Shown piece by piece: positions 13,176-25,130 of a stretch of DNA of 64,000 bases. Position 1 is the first letter of the stretch; each line of letters starts with the position of its first letter. The translations under genes were made by a program, and so were the position numbers. This stretch comes from Linnemannia schmuckeri (taxonomy: Eukaryota > Mortierellomycota > Mortierellomycetes > Mortierellales > Mortierellaceae): contig JANATG010000006.1 of assembly GCA_029449235.1 (NCBI GenBank), positions 2,418,001-2,482,000 on the forward strand. Direction: 5' to 3'. The notes under the pieces were generated by a model. The model made no database searches. It saw only the letters and a program-made list of their open reading frames with translations, and was not told the DNA's origin.

Positions 13176-13526
13176 ACATTCTAGATAAACATACCGCATA
13201 ATTATGTGGCCTATCCCTCTGCTCCGGCTTTTTTTTTTTAAGAACATTCCCGCAGGTTTTGTTTGCAAAAGCCTCATTTTCTTGACCATTTGAAGGAAAT
13301 GTTGTGCATATATTTCACGTTGTTTCTTCCTTTGTAATGTTGTCAATTAGCCAAAAAAAAATTGAATAGTAGAAATAAGATATACAGAAAGATGAAGCTT
13401 CTCTATTTTTTCGAGATAGTGCACCCTAGGATCCATTTGGCACCGCTATGTTTCTGCTGATCTGGAGTAGATAAGCTTACGCCTCATTTTTTGGCGTTTT
13501 TAGGCGGGGGTATATGTCAATATATC

Positions 13527-13596
13527 GGTTAACTGGTTAACTGGTTAACTCGATTAATTGGTTAACTCGATTAATTGGTTAACTGGTTAACTGGGT
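13527..13596. repeat. Short tandem array built on GGTTAACT
   Basis: Units GGTTAACT and GGTTAACTCGATTAATT alternate about seven times. TTAA and GTTAAC are self-complementary, so the tract is partly palindromic. It lies ~350 bp past the stop codon of the large copy A gene. Confidence 0.85.
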
Positions 13597-15751
13597 TACC
13601 TGTTCTGACCCATTCTATGGTCTCAGCATGTCCACTTACACAATGGGGCGCCTTGTGTAATGAAAAAAGGTATCATAAAAAACTGTATCTTTTTCTCCCT
13701 TGTCATTGACATTACCGCTCTACATAGGCGGTGGGCTCACTGAAAAGCACGAGATCCAAGACCAGCCCTCACTCGTGTATTTTCATTTGATTACGAACGC
13801 GAACAAAGTAAGCTCATCCGCGGTTTGCAATTTATATCTCTTTTTGCTACATCTGAGCCCCTTTTCGGTTTAAGCGTGACAACGTTGTTATTTCTTGTTA
13901 CCCTTTCACCCTTTTTACTGTCTTCACAACGAGAGTATTGCTTTCAATTGGTTCAGTCAATCTGGCACATCGGCCTTCGCCGCCTTCTCTTTATTGCTTA
14001 TCTCGCCGTGGTTACAGGTTATTGTGGTTTTATATAAGATTCGTTTGGTTGCGGTTTCCGATAACTGTTTAGCTTCAACATTTTTTGTCTGTAGGGCGCC
14101 TAATCTCCGAAAGCTGAAACAAGACGACCTAGCCCAGAAGCACTGCAACTCTCTCGTCGTCTTTTCGTGCCGCATCCCCTTTTTTCGCTTTGTTATTCCA
14201 CTTGACCTTTTTTATTTTGTTCTTTTCACCCTTGCACTTTTTTTTTCGTTGTTTACCTTTCAACTTTTCACTTTAGAGAGTCCTTTTCTATGACCGTCTA
14301 GCCTTGCACATGAAAGCCCTATCCTTCTGGCAACCTGCCTTTTTATATCATATCCTTCCTTTCTTTGACCTCCCCACTTTCATATCGAATTCATCAATCC
14401 TTACTCTTCCGCCTCGCACAGCGAAGTTTTGGTTCATTTTTGGCAATCGAGTCCCCACATCGAATGTGTGTTTATTTTCCCTCGTATCATCCTTAGCCAT
14501 TCATATATCATTTTTCTCTTCCTTGCACTTCTCACTTGTGAGTGGTCATTGTTAATAATTATTTTCTTCCTTAATCCACTCAGCTTTTGGCTACGACTCT
14601 TTGTTCTTTGAGTTGCTTCTCTTCACTTTCTTCCTTGTATCATCACATCCGCACCATGCTAATCTTTCTTCCATTTCTACACTGACACTAGCCTCTCCTT
14701 GCTCACTTTTCTCAGTTATTTGCTACCTTGCTACCTTTTCTTGTAAAATAAGAAAAAAAATCGGGAAAGGGCGCGATGCCTGCAAAAGTAAAAAAATGAG
14801 TGTTGCGCCGTTGAGGTGCTTGTGCTCTGTGGTACATAAAATTTGTTATGGATATCAGTTTACATGGGAAACATGAGGTATATGGCGTTTGTGCGTAATT
14901 TTTGCTTCTGGACTGTTTGTGCTCTCAATTTTTTTTTGTTTGCTAACGTCGCATCCAAACCAAGACACATACTTTTTTGGTTCCCTCCCAATTGATTTCG
15001 ATGCGCTTTTCCATTTGCGCCTCGCCATGATACTCGTCTTTCCTCTTACATTTTCTCACCGTCGTTGTCGTTAGTGAGGCTCTCATGCAAGATCATTTCG
15101 GTTGCGATTCCCCGTGCGTGATCAACCCATCATTTTTTTGGATTAAGTAGGCAATCTCAGATTCATGTTGGGCACGAGGCTGATGAGACAGACTTTGTCA
15201 AAAGGACAGGACTTGATTGGATGAAATGGGTTGAATGCATGCTCGATGTGAGCAAAAAAACTAAACAAGGCAGAACCTCATCGATGTATGCATGCATGCA
15301 GCCCCCTACCGGTAACGGTTGCCGAAAGGAGAGTGGGCACCATGTTTGCATGTTGCCATTGGCCATTTGGCACGAGAATGGAATGAGCGAACAGTAAGGA
15401 ACGGCTCTCATTTTTCGACAGCAGGCAAGGGACACTAAATGCTGGGAAAGATAGTGAGAGCATTTTGCTTTTAGATGTTTTTGTGTTGCTTCGTTCGTGG
15501 TTGAGGGTGAGAAGGAAGAGGAGGAGGAGTACATTGATCGTTCAGCTGGACGTTCAAGGTTTTTTACTGGACTTTATTCAGGTACAACCCTGAGTGTACA
15601 TATTCATGAAAACAGCCGCTGGGTTCTGGTCCGGGAATGGAAACGAAGGGGGAGGAATCAGAGAGACATTTTAGAAAGCGAGGGTGAGAGGGATAAAAGG
15701 CTACAGCCCAGCCCAAAGAAGAGGGCATCGTTGCAAACATGCCTTGTTTGG

Positions 15752-15757
15752 TATAAG
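15752..15757 (+). promoter_or_regulatory. TATA-like element of M13 peptidase gene 1
   Basis: TATAAG lies ~190 bp before the start codon. The second and third M13 genes have TATAAAA-type boxes 190 and 167 bp before theirs, so the position is consistent across paralogues. Confidence 0.5.
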
Positions 15758-15944
15758 AGGTGAGGACACCCTCCTCTTACCGGTTTCTGATTGTTGATTT
15801 TCTACCCCCATCGATCCTCATTCCTCCCTTACTCCCTTGCTCCTCTTCCCCCTTCCCTCTCTCCACTCTCCATCCATCCTCTGCCTAACGACCCCTTCCT
15901 TTCCCCCCTTTTTTCATACCTTATTCTTCTGCACATACATAATC

Positions 15945-18933
15945 ATGGTTGCACCCAAGATTCAAATCCTGATGGCGATTGGTGTCGTCCTGGGTATCGT
16001 TCAGGCTGGCCCTATCGACTACAACAACCATGTCAACAAGTCACCCACCAACAACATGGTACTTTTTTTTTTTAAGTTGTAACCAGTGTATTCTGTATGT
16101 TATTCAGCGCAACCGCCACATTGACCTCTGTCTGACTATTTTATTGCATATCGACTCTCCATTTGCATCCGGTATCGTACCCTTTGACAGGCCACCTGTA
16201 CGACTCCCCAATGTCGCTTGACAGCAGCCGGTATCGTTAGTGATATGGACCCTACTGTTGACCCCTGCCAGGACTTTAGCAAGTTCACTTGTAAGTGTCC
16301 GTCTTTTTTTCTCTCCTGTATCGTGACAAGCAATAGTAGAGAATCAAGGTTGTCTGACCAAAATTTAAATTTCTCTCTTTGAATCCAATTTGACCAGGCG
16401 GTGGATTCTACGCGAAGCACGAGATCCCTGCTGGTAAACCCTCCATCGGTCCTTTCGACATCCTAAGGGAGAGCAACGCTGTAAGTTTGCATGCAAATCG
16501 TCGATTTTTTTTTTTCTTTCGCAAATGAAACGTGTCTTCAGCCAACTTGCTGCAATATGCAAACTAACACATGACGTCTACGCTTGACTTTTTGACCTCC
16601 CTCTACTCTCACAGCGTATTCTTCGCTTGATCGTCGATCCTTCGCTCGGCCAGGCCCCCAAGGCTCCTGCCGGTGACATTGCTGCTCAGAGGAACATCAA
16701 GAAACTCCAGGATTTGTTCAACAGCTGTATGGACGAGAAAGCAATCCTCAAGGCTGGTCGCAAACCCCTCGTCGATGAGATCCAAAAGATTATCAAGTCC
16801 CTTCCTGCCTCCGGATCCCGTCCTGACAAGAAAATTCTTGCCCACACGTTGGGTCAGATTGTAAAGTATGGGTTCCAGACCCCGGGCTTTATTAGCCTCT
16901 ACGCCGGTTCGGATAATGAGAACCCTTTGATCAACGTGCTGACCATCTACGAGGATGGATTGGGTTTGAGAGATGAGGCCGCATACAAGGATGAGGGGCG
17001 GGTCAAAAAGTACAGGGAGACTATTGCTGCCATGTTCCAAACTATCTTGGGCGATGAGGATGTTACCAACCAGACCCAGCCACTCAACTCCAACGACATC
17101 AAGAAGGAGTGGTTGGATGCTGCCAAGGAGGTTGTTGACTTTGAGATCCAGCTCACTGAGATTAAGACTCCTCGGCGCGAATTATGGGATTCGACTAAGA
17201 ACAGAAATCCGCGTACTGTTCAACAGCTGAATGCGATGATCCCTTCGATCGACTGGTCCGTGTTTCTCAGAGAAGCCTTCCCCCCCGGTCTCAAGTACAC
17301 CGGCCCCATCATCGTCTCCTCCTTGCCTTACCTCACCAAGCTCGAGACCCTCCTCCAAAAGACCTCATCCAAGACCCTCCAGCGCTACTTCTCCTGGGTC
17401 CTCACTCGGAGCCTATCGGGAAACTTGGCCCAGCCCTACAAACAGCCCAAGACCAACTTTGACAGCATTACGTCGGCTATCTCTGCGAACGCCACAACCG
17501 AACGCTGGAGCACCTGTGTCTCAACCGCTAACACAAACCTGGTCCACATCACCGGCCACTACTTTGTCAAAGCAACCTTCAAGGGAAACAGTCGCCAAGA
17601 GGTCCTGACCATCGTCGACAACGTCATCGCCAGTTATGAAAAGACCTTTCCAACCCTTGCATGGCTCGACAATAAGACCCGGGCCGGCGCCATCAAGAAA
17701 TTGAAGGCGATCGTCAAATCTGTCGGTTACTCGACCGAGAACCCAGACGACGTCTCTGCAAAATCTCTGGATGCCTTCTACAAGGATTACACTGTTGTCA
17801 AGAAGGACTATTTTGGAAACCAGCTGAGATACATGCGTTGGGCGGCTGCCAACGCGTTTTCGCAGTTGCGTTTGCCTGTGGACCGGCTTGCGATGGATAT
17901 GTCGCTTACGACGGTCAATGCGTACTATAACCCTTCGTCCAACTCGATCTATATCCCAGCTGGTATCTTGCAGTTGCCTTTTTTTAATATCGAGAACCCC
18001 GAGTATGTTAATTATGGAAGCATGGGTGTTGTTGGTGGCCACGAGATCGGGGTAAGTTATGTTATTTTTATGCAAGCTGACGCCTGTTCTTTTCTTTCGA
18101 TTGACATGATCTTTTCATACTCTTTTTTTTTCTGTTCTCTGACCACGATGCTCTTTTTCCATCTTTCAATTTAAAATAGCATGCCTTCGATAACAATGGA
18201 CGTCACTACGATTCTATCGGTCGTCGCGCGAATGTAATTTTCAACATGCCCCATTTTTTTTTTTTTTTAATTTTCAACTTGGCACAGCCACAACTCACTA
18301 ACCTCACCTCTATGATTCACACACACATAGTGGTGGACGAATGCCACGTCACAGGCATTCGAGGAAAAGGCTCAATGCTTCGTCAATCAGTACGGGAACT
18401 TCACTATCAAGGGACCCCAGGGCGAGGACCACAACCTGGATGGAGAGATGACACTCGGCGAGAACCTTGCCGACAATGGTGGTATTAAGATGGCCTTCCG
18501 AATCTGGCAGAGTCGTCACAAGTCAGACCCCAAAGGCAACAAGTAAATCGCCTCCCACTATTCCTCTTTATTTTGCCACCAAAATCACATGCACAGGCAT
18601 AACAACCGAAGGAAAAAAAGTTACATGTTGGTTGATCTAATCATCCATTTTTTGTGTTGGCTTGTTTTTCTCCTCTGCGATAGGTACAAGAACTTCAAGT
18701 TACCAGGACTGGACAAATACACGCCCGAGCAGTTGTTCTTCATCTCCTACGGCCGTCTTTGGTGCACCATGATGACACCCGATGCCCTCGTCGACTATGT
18801 CGGTTCCAACCCTCATTCTCCCGGCAAGTGGCGCATCAACGGCGTTGCTCAAAACTCTCCTGATTTTGCAAAGGCGTTCAAGTGTAAGACGGGTACACCC
18901 ATGAACCCTGCCAAAAAGTGTGAGGTGTGGTAG
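15945..18933 (+). CDS. Secreted M13 family metallopeptidase (neprilysin-like), copy 1
   Basis: Seven exons: 15945-16058, 16191-16290, 16398-16480, 16615-18051, 18180-18233, 18331-18542 and 18684-18933, encoding 749 residues. M13 enzymes are zinc endopeptidases that cleave small peptides outside the cell. The N-terminus is a cleavable signal peptide (ILMAIGVVLGIVQAG) rather than the usual type II anchor. DPCQDFSKF near residue 65 is the M13 N-terminal cysteine motif. The zinc site HEIGHAFD (residues ~575-582) is split by intron 4 between HEIG and H. The substrate motif is VNAYYNP followed by IYIPAGILQLP. The third zinc ligand is the Glu of GENLADNGG (about 640), and the protein ends in CEVW. 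All catalytic residues are present, so it should be active. Four paralogues share this exon pattern. Confidence 0.93.
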
Positions 18934-19378
18934 ATGTGGGGTTATAGGAAGGGAGGGGAAGGAAACAGAGTAGGAGAAGTATTTAAAGTAGATGCAGAAG
19001 GAGATTAAAAATACATATACTCTTACTGCCCAATGATCGTTTTGATAAAAAGCAAGGGAAGGTAATCAGCATCTATCGACAAAAAGATAGGGAAAAAAAA
19101 AGGAGGACACCACTAATAAATCCCAGTCCGAATGATCAGTAATAAGCGACGAACCTGAATCAGTTACATTCCCACCCTTACATCTGAACTGCAACAAATC
19201 ATCGTTTGTTTTGGATCTACAGTAAATAACGTTTCGCATCCCCTGGGCTTGATCCAAATAGGTATGTCTTATCAGACCTGTAAGTTTTATTCTGTTTTGA
19301 ATGACGTAAAAAGATATTATTTTGATAAACAACCATTATTGGTTCATCAAGTGTATTTTTCATTCGAAATTGAGACAT

Positions 19379-20601
19379 TTATTCCACAGCAACCCCAGGC
19401 TTCGGCTTCTTCAAGTCCTCCAAAGCTTTCTTGGCAAGCTCATATCCTTGGTCGGCAGTCTTAGTATACCACTCTGCAGCCTTGGTATAGTCCTGGGAAA
19501 CACCGTGATCATAGTCATAAGCACCCCAATGTTGTGCTAATAAATGGCGTGTCCTTGTTCGGCGGCCTTGAGGTACCAGGCTATCGCTTGTGCGTAGCCC
19601 CGGGGAAGACCTCGACCGTAATCGTAGAGAACGCCAATGTTATAATGAGAATCGGCATGGCCTTGCTCGGCGGCCTTGAGGTACCAATCCATAGCTGCTT
19701 GGTAGTCCTGCGGAACACCCTTGTCATCCCTATACATGTCACCGACAGCGACTTGAGCATTCTTGTCTCCATGACTGGCGCTGATGATCGTCTGGACCAA
19801 GTCCATCTGTACGACTACATTTGTTGCCACGATCTGTGGTCTTCTTAGCTGAGGTCTGTTTTCGTTGTCTGGACGTGGAAAGGCTGGAATATCCACGACG
19901 GGTGGTGTCTGTTCGTCCAACAGCAGTAGCCTTCTTCGAGTTGACGTGATGGGTGGCATTAGTTCCTGTGGCTGGATCTGGGGAGAAGTGACCCTCTCGT
20001 CAACCACTGTCGTGGAGGGGGCAAAGATTGGGGATGTAACACCGGATGCGGGGGGTGCGTTCGGAGAAGAGGCAACTGCAACTCTTATCGTGTTCTCATA
20101 GGTCGGAAGTGGCACTGGGGGCGATTCCTGCTGGCGGTCCTGGCGAGAAGCGACCATCCTATCTGTCACTAGAATATCTATAACCACATCCAGGACAGTA
20201 TTCGGCACAGCAGCAATTCTGCGTGGATCGAGACTAATGGCGCGTTTCGTTTTCAAAAAAAGAGAGCATGAGTAAGCGTATCGACCTTCTTTTTATATGC
20301 CACAATCTCCAACGATACATTATGAGCAAAGGAAAGTGATTTCATTGAGTACATACATTTTTAGGTCTTTACCTTTTAAAAATTAGACAACTCTCGTCTT
20401 GTGGCAAACTTGCACGGCATGCTTGAATGCCTGAAGGATGTCATCCCATAGCACGACTTCTTTCTATGTCTCTGGATCGAGTTGAGTGTCGATGTGGAGT
20501 ATCTCGTCGAGACTGGCGTGAGGAACTAAGTTAGGTGGAAGGCCTATGTTAACAGCGCGCATTGCCTGGACTTACTCTTGAGGGATGCCTGTTTGGGTCA
20601 T
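19379..20601 (-). pseudogene. Decayed Sel1-repeat (HCP-like) gene, copy A
   Basis: Same two-exon plan as the intact copies: exon 1 20601-20357 (245 nt) and exon 2 20233-19379. Exon 1 carries stops at codon 10 (TAA, 20574-20572), codon 46 (TAG, 20466-20464) and codon 73 (TAA, 20385-20383). Exon 2 has TAG at 19539-19537 and then loses one T near 19519, after which the expected repeat text continues in another frame to a TAA at 19381-19379. Only three Sel1 repeats are present, against nine in the intact copies. The exon 2 open frame alone (20256-19537, 239 codons) could still make a product from an internal ATG, but it would lack the conserved N-terminal region. The upstream promoter-like block is retained. 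Confidence 0.85.
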
Positions 20602-20860
20602 TTTGAGGAGAAGGTGATGGCGGATGGGTTTGTAGGAGAGAAAGAAAGAGAAATAGCTATGGGCGGTCTGAAAGAATGGAGCGTTGGTGAAGAAGTGAAA
20701 AGAAAGATGGAAAGAGAAAAAATGAAGTGTGTAAGGAGTGAACGGAAGAGAGAGAGTGGAAAATATGTCACGAGAAAGAGGAACAAGTGCGAAAAAGGGA
20801 GAGGAGAAATAGAATGAGTAGAACGGGAAGGTAGAGAGGTTGTACAGAAAGAGTAACAAA

Positions 20861-20970
20861 CATCCCGACATGCAATCGTCCCGCCGTGTCAAGATGGGAA
20901 AGGCAATATCAAAAGCAAACAACAAAGACGAGTCAATTCATTTAAGACGCATTGATCCAGTTTTTATGTG
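20861..20970 (-). promoter_or_regulatory. Conserved upstream block of Sel1 copy A
   Basis: The plus strand reads gacatgcaatcgtcccgccg, then gtgtcaagatgggaaaggc and tcaaaagcaaac, and ends in tttttatgtg, which on the gene's strand is a TATA-like CATAAAAA. The same order recurs at 28284, 30811 and 43216. It lies 260-370 bp before the start codon; a purine-rich (on plus) tract fills the gap. Confidence 0.65.
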
Positions 20971-21553
20971 GCGATTTATTGACTATTTTACGCGTTTGCT
21001 TGCGAGTGTCTGGAAAAGGACCTTTCTTTCCACAATACGAGCAGGTAGGCACTATCCCCTTTTGACCATTGGTAGCAGTAGTAGTTTCTAGTCTTTGGAG
21101 AATAGCTATTGACATAAAGCACCTTTCTTTCCACGATACAAGCAGCAGCAGGTCTTGTGAGTTATCGACTTTATTCGCGATACTGAGAAGAGACATACAC
21201 ACGCACTCACACACACACATACACCTTCTCCTTGCCTGCCCGCTATCTGAGCTACGGCCGCCGATCCTGAAGACACGCCCTCGAATACAGGGGTTGTAGA
21301 GGGGAACTCCACCTTTCTTTCTCCCTCTTCCTCGATGAGTGACCCTATCACACATGGCACTGACGCCAAAGCCTCGGCCAGCCAAGAACAACTCCCCTCA
21401 AGACCCCCACATTTATACAGCTACGTGAAATGTCAACAGAAATAAAGGCAAGTTGGAGTTGCGAGATATTTTGTCAAGAGAGGGAAGGATAAGAAGAAAT
21501 CACAACGCGATGCTTCGAGATTTCACTGGTGGGAGCTAAGGAGAGAAAGAACT

Positions 21554-22036
21554 ATGGGCGGGCGAGACCTCTCTATGGAGACCGAGGAGCAGGTTTCGAT
21601 GGCTGATGGTGTTGCTCTCTTTGGAGATCATCAAATTTACTTGGCAAAGGCTTCACTCGTATATGAGCCAAAACTGGATAAGGAAGTCGAGGATAAAAGT
21701 TCAAGGTGGCGCGCTGTATGGGGATTCATGGAATTCTCAGCCCCGACCCATTTTACTCGTGAAGCGGTACCTCCTGCTAGGTTGGCGGCCTTTGGATCCA
21801 CATCATTCGGTGACGAGACCAGGTTCTACGCTATGGACTTTGCGGACACGTATCGATTGAGGCAAGTGGGGAGATTGTTGGCTCTGTTGAACAAGGCGCA
21901 TTTTGGATCTAGGATTGAGACTTGCGTCAAAAGTTGTTTGAGGTGTACGCTTCATTTGCAACATGAAGTTAGACGCCGAAGTCATCCTGTGCCAGTTAAG
22001 GAAGACTTGACTGTTGCGTGCGATATGATAGAGTAA
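21554..22036 (+). CDS. Hypothetical protein or gene fragment
   Basis: A single open frame of 160 codons with balanced composition, unlike the low-complexity frames around it. It has no signal peptide, no membrane segment and no domain I recognise. The middle part (RWRAVWGFMEFSAPTHF, then RFYAMDFADTYRLRQVGRLL) reads like real protein, and the C-terminus has a Cys pair in CVKSCLRCTL. It lies between a decayed Sel1 gene and a pyrimidine-rich tract, so it may be the surviving piece of a larger gene whose other exons I could not find. The start codon is a guess: a second ATG lies seven codons later. Confidence 0.45.
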   Translation: MGGRDLSMETEEQVSMADGVALFGDHQIYLAKASLVYEPKLDKEVEDKSSRWRAVWGFMEFSAPTHFTREAVPPARLAAFGSTSFGDETRFYAMDFADTYRLRQVGRLLALLNKAHFGSRIETCVKSCLRCTLHLQHEVRRRSHPVPVKEDLTVACDMIE

Positions 22037-22559
22037 ACAAGTGCCACACCGAAAAGAGCGAATGATATATATATTAATAAACTTATTCATTCACATCTTT
22101 GGTGTTCCCAGCATCATCGCAAATTAGCATCTGTAAATAATCTTTACGTCTTATGCTAGACTTCGTTTCTGCTTATTCCTTTACCTTCATCTGTTTCTTT
22201 CCGTCTTCCTATATTTCTCTTCCCTTTTCTCACTATATGTTTTGAACCCATGATCCCTAACGCACAATCAACCCTCAAGTCACATTTCTGATTAAGCATC
22301 GGCAATGTCTCTGAATGCTTGTCTGCCACAAACCAGCTAGTGACCGTCCTTGATTTTTTCACCGTCCTCTTGTCTCTTTCGTCCCCTCTGACTTTGGATC
22401 CCTCGAGATTCATTTTTGTCCCTTGATCTTTTCTCCCTCATAGCTTTTTATACCTTGTCGTTTTCATCTTCGATCTTCTTCTAATAGGGTAGGAAAACAA
22501 TAAACACTTGTCGAGCATGCTTAAGTATACTGCAATTGTCGTGATCGTAGGACCAAGTA

Positions 22560-23345
22560 ACGTCGCTGTAAACGCTTAGCTGCCACAAACCAGTTGATTT
22601 GCCCCTGATCTCTATCATACTAGGGTCCTCCGTTTTCTGTCTGTCTTGTTTTTCCCTATCCTAATCGATTTTTAGCATCCTTCCTTTTGTGTCTGCCTGA
22701 TTTTGTTTTTTTTTCCACATCACATCTCTCCCTCGCCCCACTGTGCATTCCTCCCTTCCCTGATATCTTTCATCCCTTCTCTATATGCCTACTCTTGATC
22801 TTTTTTTACTGCATCTCTTCTCTTTTAATCTGCCCTTAATTTTTTTTTTTTGTTTTATTCTTCCTCAGTCTGCCCTTGGTATCGTTTTTCGCCCCTCCTT
22901 ACCCAGGCTGCCCATTAAAGTACTTTTTCCCCCTTACTGCCTTTTCCCCTTGATTTCGGTATTGCTTTTGGCTGACCTTACGCTGGATTTCAGCTGCCCT
23001 TGATTTTGATTGCCCCTGGTTTAGCTTCTCTCCCCCTTCGCCATCCCCTACTTTTTTGCTTTCTCTCACTGCCCTTTAACCCTCCCTTGTTTTCTTGACG
23101 CCTTTTCTTTCTGCCTTGATTCCTCGGCTGTTTTTTCTGTTGCCTTCTTCCCTGCCCTTAATCCCCTTATCCCTTTTTTTCATCCTTTCGTCTTTTACCT
23201 AATGAGCAACCAACATACCTTTCTTTTCTACCATCCCTTGATCGTTTTCCAGCATCCCTTGATCTTTTCTGCCCGTCCTCTTCCTTGATTTCTTACACTT
23301 GTTCCTTTTAGGGGCCCTCCTTTCTCTAGTCGCCCTTGATCTTTC
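22560..23345. repeat. Degenerate interspersed motif tract (CTGCCCTTGAT-like)
   Basis: A pyrimidine-rich tract in which variants of tgcccttgat, tgcccttaat and catcccttgat recur about a dozen times at irregular spacing, separated by T runs. A separate pair, gctgccacaaaccag at ~22.58 kb and ctgccacaaaccag at ~22.32 kb, sits at its left edge. No coding sense is visible. Confidence 0.6.
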
Positions 23346-23647
23346 CTATTTCCGATCCAAAGGGGAATGTTGTGATACTGATTTGCTTTTTTGCGTATGT
23401 AAAGAAGCCAGACCTACCCAGCATCCTGCACTGACACGTCTGCACCAACACATCTGCGCCCTCAACGCTCATAGCTACCGCAAGAATTATTGCAGGAACC
23501 ATCACAATAGCCGCCACAGATTCCTGACAGAACGCCCACAGGAACACTTATGCGAAAACCTTCACAACCCTTCCTGACATACACCCACATCTTGACATCA
23601 ATGCTTCAATTCCCTCACCTTTGAATCGCAGTCAAGGGTCTCAAAAA

Positions 23648-23880
23648 ATGAACCCATCATCATTCTCGCCACTATTGTTTCGGTAGCCTCTGCCGTTGAC
23701 TACGTTTGCCCCTCATACCAAGAGTATCTTTGGTGCTCCAGCCGAGACTTCTACGTCACCAACGAGCTTAGCTCCGCGTATTTCAATGTAAGGATGGAGC
23801 TCAGCCAACAGATGAATCCTCCTCCTTTAGCAACTTCCTTCCCTAGCAGACATGTATGTACCTTTGTTTCCATTGACCAT
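23648..23880 (+). pseudogene. Possible remnant of a small secreted protein
   Basis: The ATG at 23648 leads into a stop after 12 codons. The next frame reads a secretion-signal-like stretch (IIILATIVSVASAVDYVCP), then WCSSRDFYVTNELSSAYFN, followed by a good donor (AATGTAAGG) near 23790. The ATG frame and the signal frame are offset, as if one base was lost after the start codon. The shape recalls the small secreted protein gene 1.2 kb downstream (ATG, short hydrophobic leader, Cys soon after). An undetected upstream start exon is an alternative. Confidence 0.3.
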
Positions 23881-24558
23881 CATCACTATGGCTACTTCGT
23901 ATTACTCTTTTCTGAATACATTATTTCCCTGGCAGCCTGTCCCTGCCTGCCTTCTGTCCTAGAAGGAACCCTTGCTCTTCTCTCTGCTCTGTCTTGTATG
24001 TTCATGTCACTAAGGCTCTGAGGGATTTTCTTGGTGAAAGATCTCTAAGCTGCTGCTTGACTCCATTCGCCATCTCAGAAAAAAAAATCAGTTACTATTT
24101 GCAGTTAGTCCACATTAGGCAGAGCAAGAGACTAAAAGGTGGAATGCAGTGAGGAATTTGGCTTGTGCCTACTTGCAATAACTTAACACGTGCCCACTTT
24201 CTTACTCCCACGCTCATCTTATTCTCTCTTACCCACATATACAACCTTTCCCTCTTCTCATCTCTTCTCTCTGATAACCTGCTATGATCATATTACTGAA
24301 TTCCTTCTTCCACTCTTACCCCTCTACGCTCTTGGTGTATTTTTGGCGTACGATGCACCTACATTCATGGTTATGTCCCGCCTTATAATGCTGGTGTTGT
24401 TAGCTCTGTGATCCTTCTACTTCTCAGCCTTTTTCCCGCCTTTGACCTCAGATGTTTGTTCCCTCTCCTCCTTTCTATAATTTCTCGATCGCTCGAGTAT
24501 CTTGATCCTTGCTGCATACACACTGAACTCTCCTCTCTTTTTCTTCAAGGCTGGCTGA

Positions 24559-24566
24559 TATAAAAA
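24559..24566 (+). promoter_or_regulatory. TATA box of the small secreted protein gene
   Basis: TATAAAAA lies ~280 bp before the ATG at 24843. A likely 5' UTR intron (donor GTATGTATG at 24701, acceptor CAG near 24780) shortens the mature leader to a length typical of the neighbours. Confidence 0.5.
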
Positions 24567-24842
24567 CCTCATTCTCCATCCCACCTCTCAACCTAACAAC
24601 TTCTAGTCCATTCAAGCCCACACCCAGCTCACACGACAAATACCATCTCAGAAACAGGTGCACTCTCACTGACCCACAACCAGCACTGAACATCCACCGG
24701 TATGTATGCTTGTACGAGAATTCTTCATTATTTATATCCTATGTGCCGCTTATATCGTGAGGCATGCGTCTAACCGACAGCTTTTGAACGTATACAACTC
24801 CAGTTGATCTCATCCCTGTAAAATAAGCAAAAAACAGAAAAG

Positions 24843-25130
24843 ATGAAGACCTCTCCTATCATCTTGCTTGCTATCATGCTCGCCATGGCATCCGCTGCTT
24901 CAGCCTACTTGAAGCACCTCTACTGTACAGACCAAAACGGCTCATACCCTTGCAACAAAGGCAGTAACCACCAATGCACTCTTGCGTGCTGTAATAGCGC
25001 TGGCGGACAGATGTACTTCAATGTCTGTTCCATCACCAGCGAGGATATGCATCAAAAATGGCGTAACGAAATCAATCTATTAGGATTCCCCTACACCTCT
25101 TGCAGTGCTCAGTTGGGCGACGAGTCGTAG
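24843..25130 (+). CDS. Small cysteine-rich secreted protein
   Basis: 95 residues from one exon. Residues 1-21 (ILLAIMLAMASAASA core) form a clear signal peptide with an Ala-x-Ala cleavage site. The mature part of ~74 residues has seven cysteines (LYC, YPC, HQC, ACC, NVC, TSC), an odd number that would leave one free or allow dimerisation. It has no membrane segment or recognised domain. The coding sequence has ordinary codon use for the window, and a TATA box and probable 5' UTR intron lie upstream. Size, secretion signal and cysteine content fit effector-like or antimicrobial-like secreted proteins of fungi, but that role is only an inference. Confidence 0.78.
   Translation: MKTSPIILLAIMLAMASAASAYLKHLYCTDQNGSYPCNKGSNHQCTLACCNSAGGQMYFNVCSITSEDMHQKWRNEINLLGFPYTSCSAQLGDES

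Larger units (their letters stand above)
13176..15944. other. Long intergenic region, pyrimidine-rich
   Basis: No gene is supported. From ~13.8 to 15.0 kb the plus strand is rich in C and T, with open frames made of F, L and S only. About 14.50-14.85 kb resembles 31.51-31.83 kb (shared phrases such as ctttgttctttg, tgtatcatcac and ttgctacc followed by an A run). The last 200 bp are the promoter and leader of the first M13 peptidase gene. Confidence 0.55.

Noticed and set aside
13527..13596. Tandem GGTTAACT array considered as a CRISPR-like or origin array
   Set aside because: Units are too short, have no spacers, and the organism is eukaryotic; it is kept as a simple repeat.
13825..15074. 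Several plus-strand frames rich in Phe, Leu and Ser that look membrane-like
   Set aside because: They are translations of pyrimidine-rich DNA in every frame, with no charged or conserved positions.
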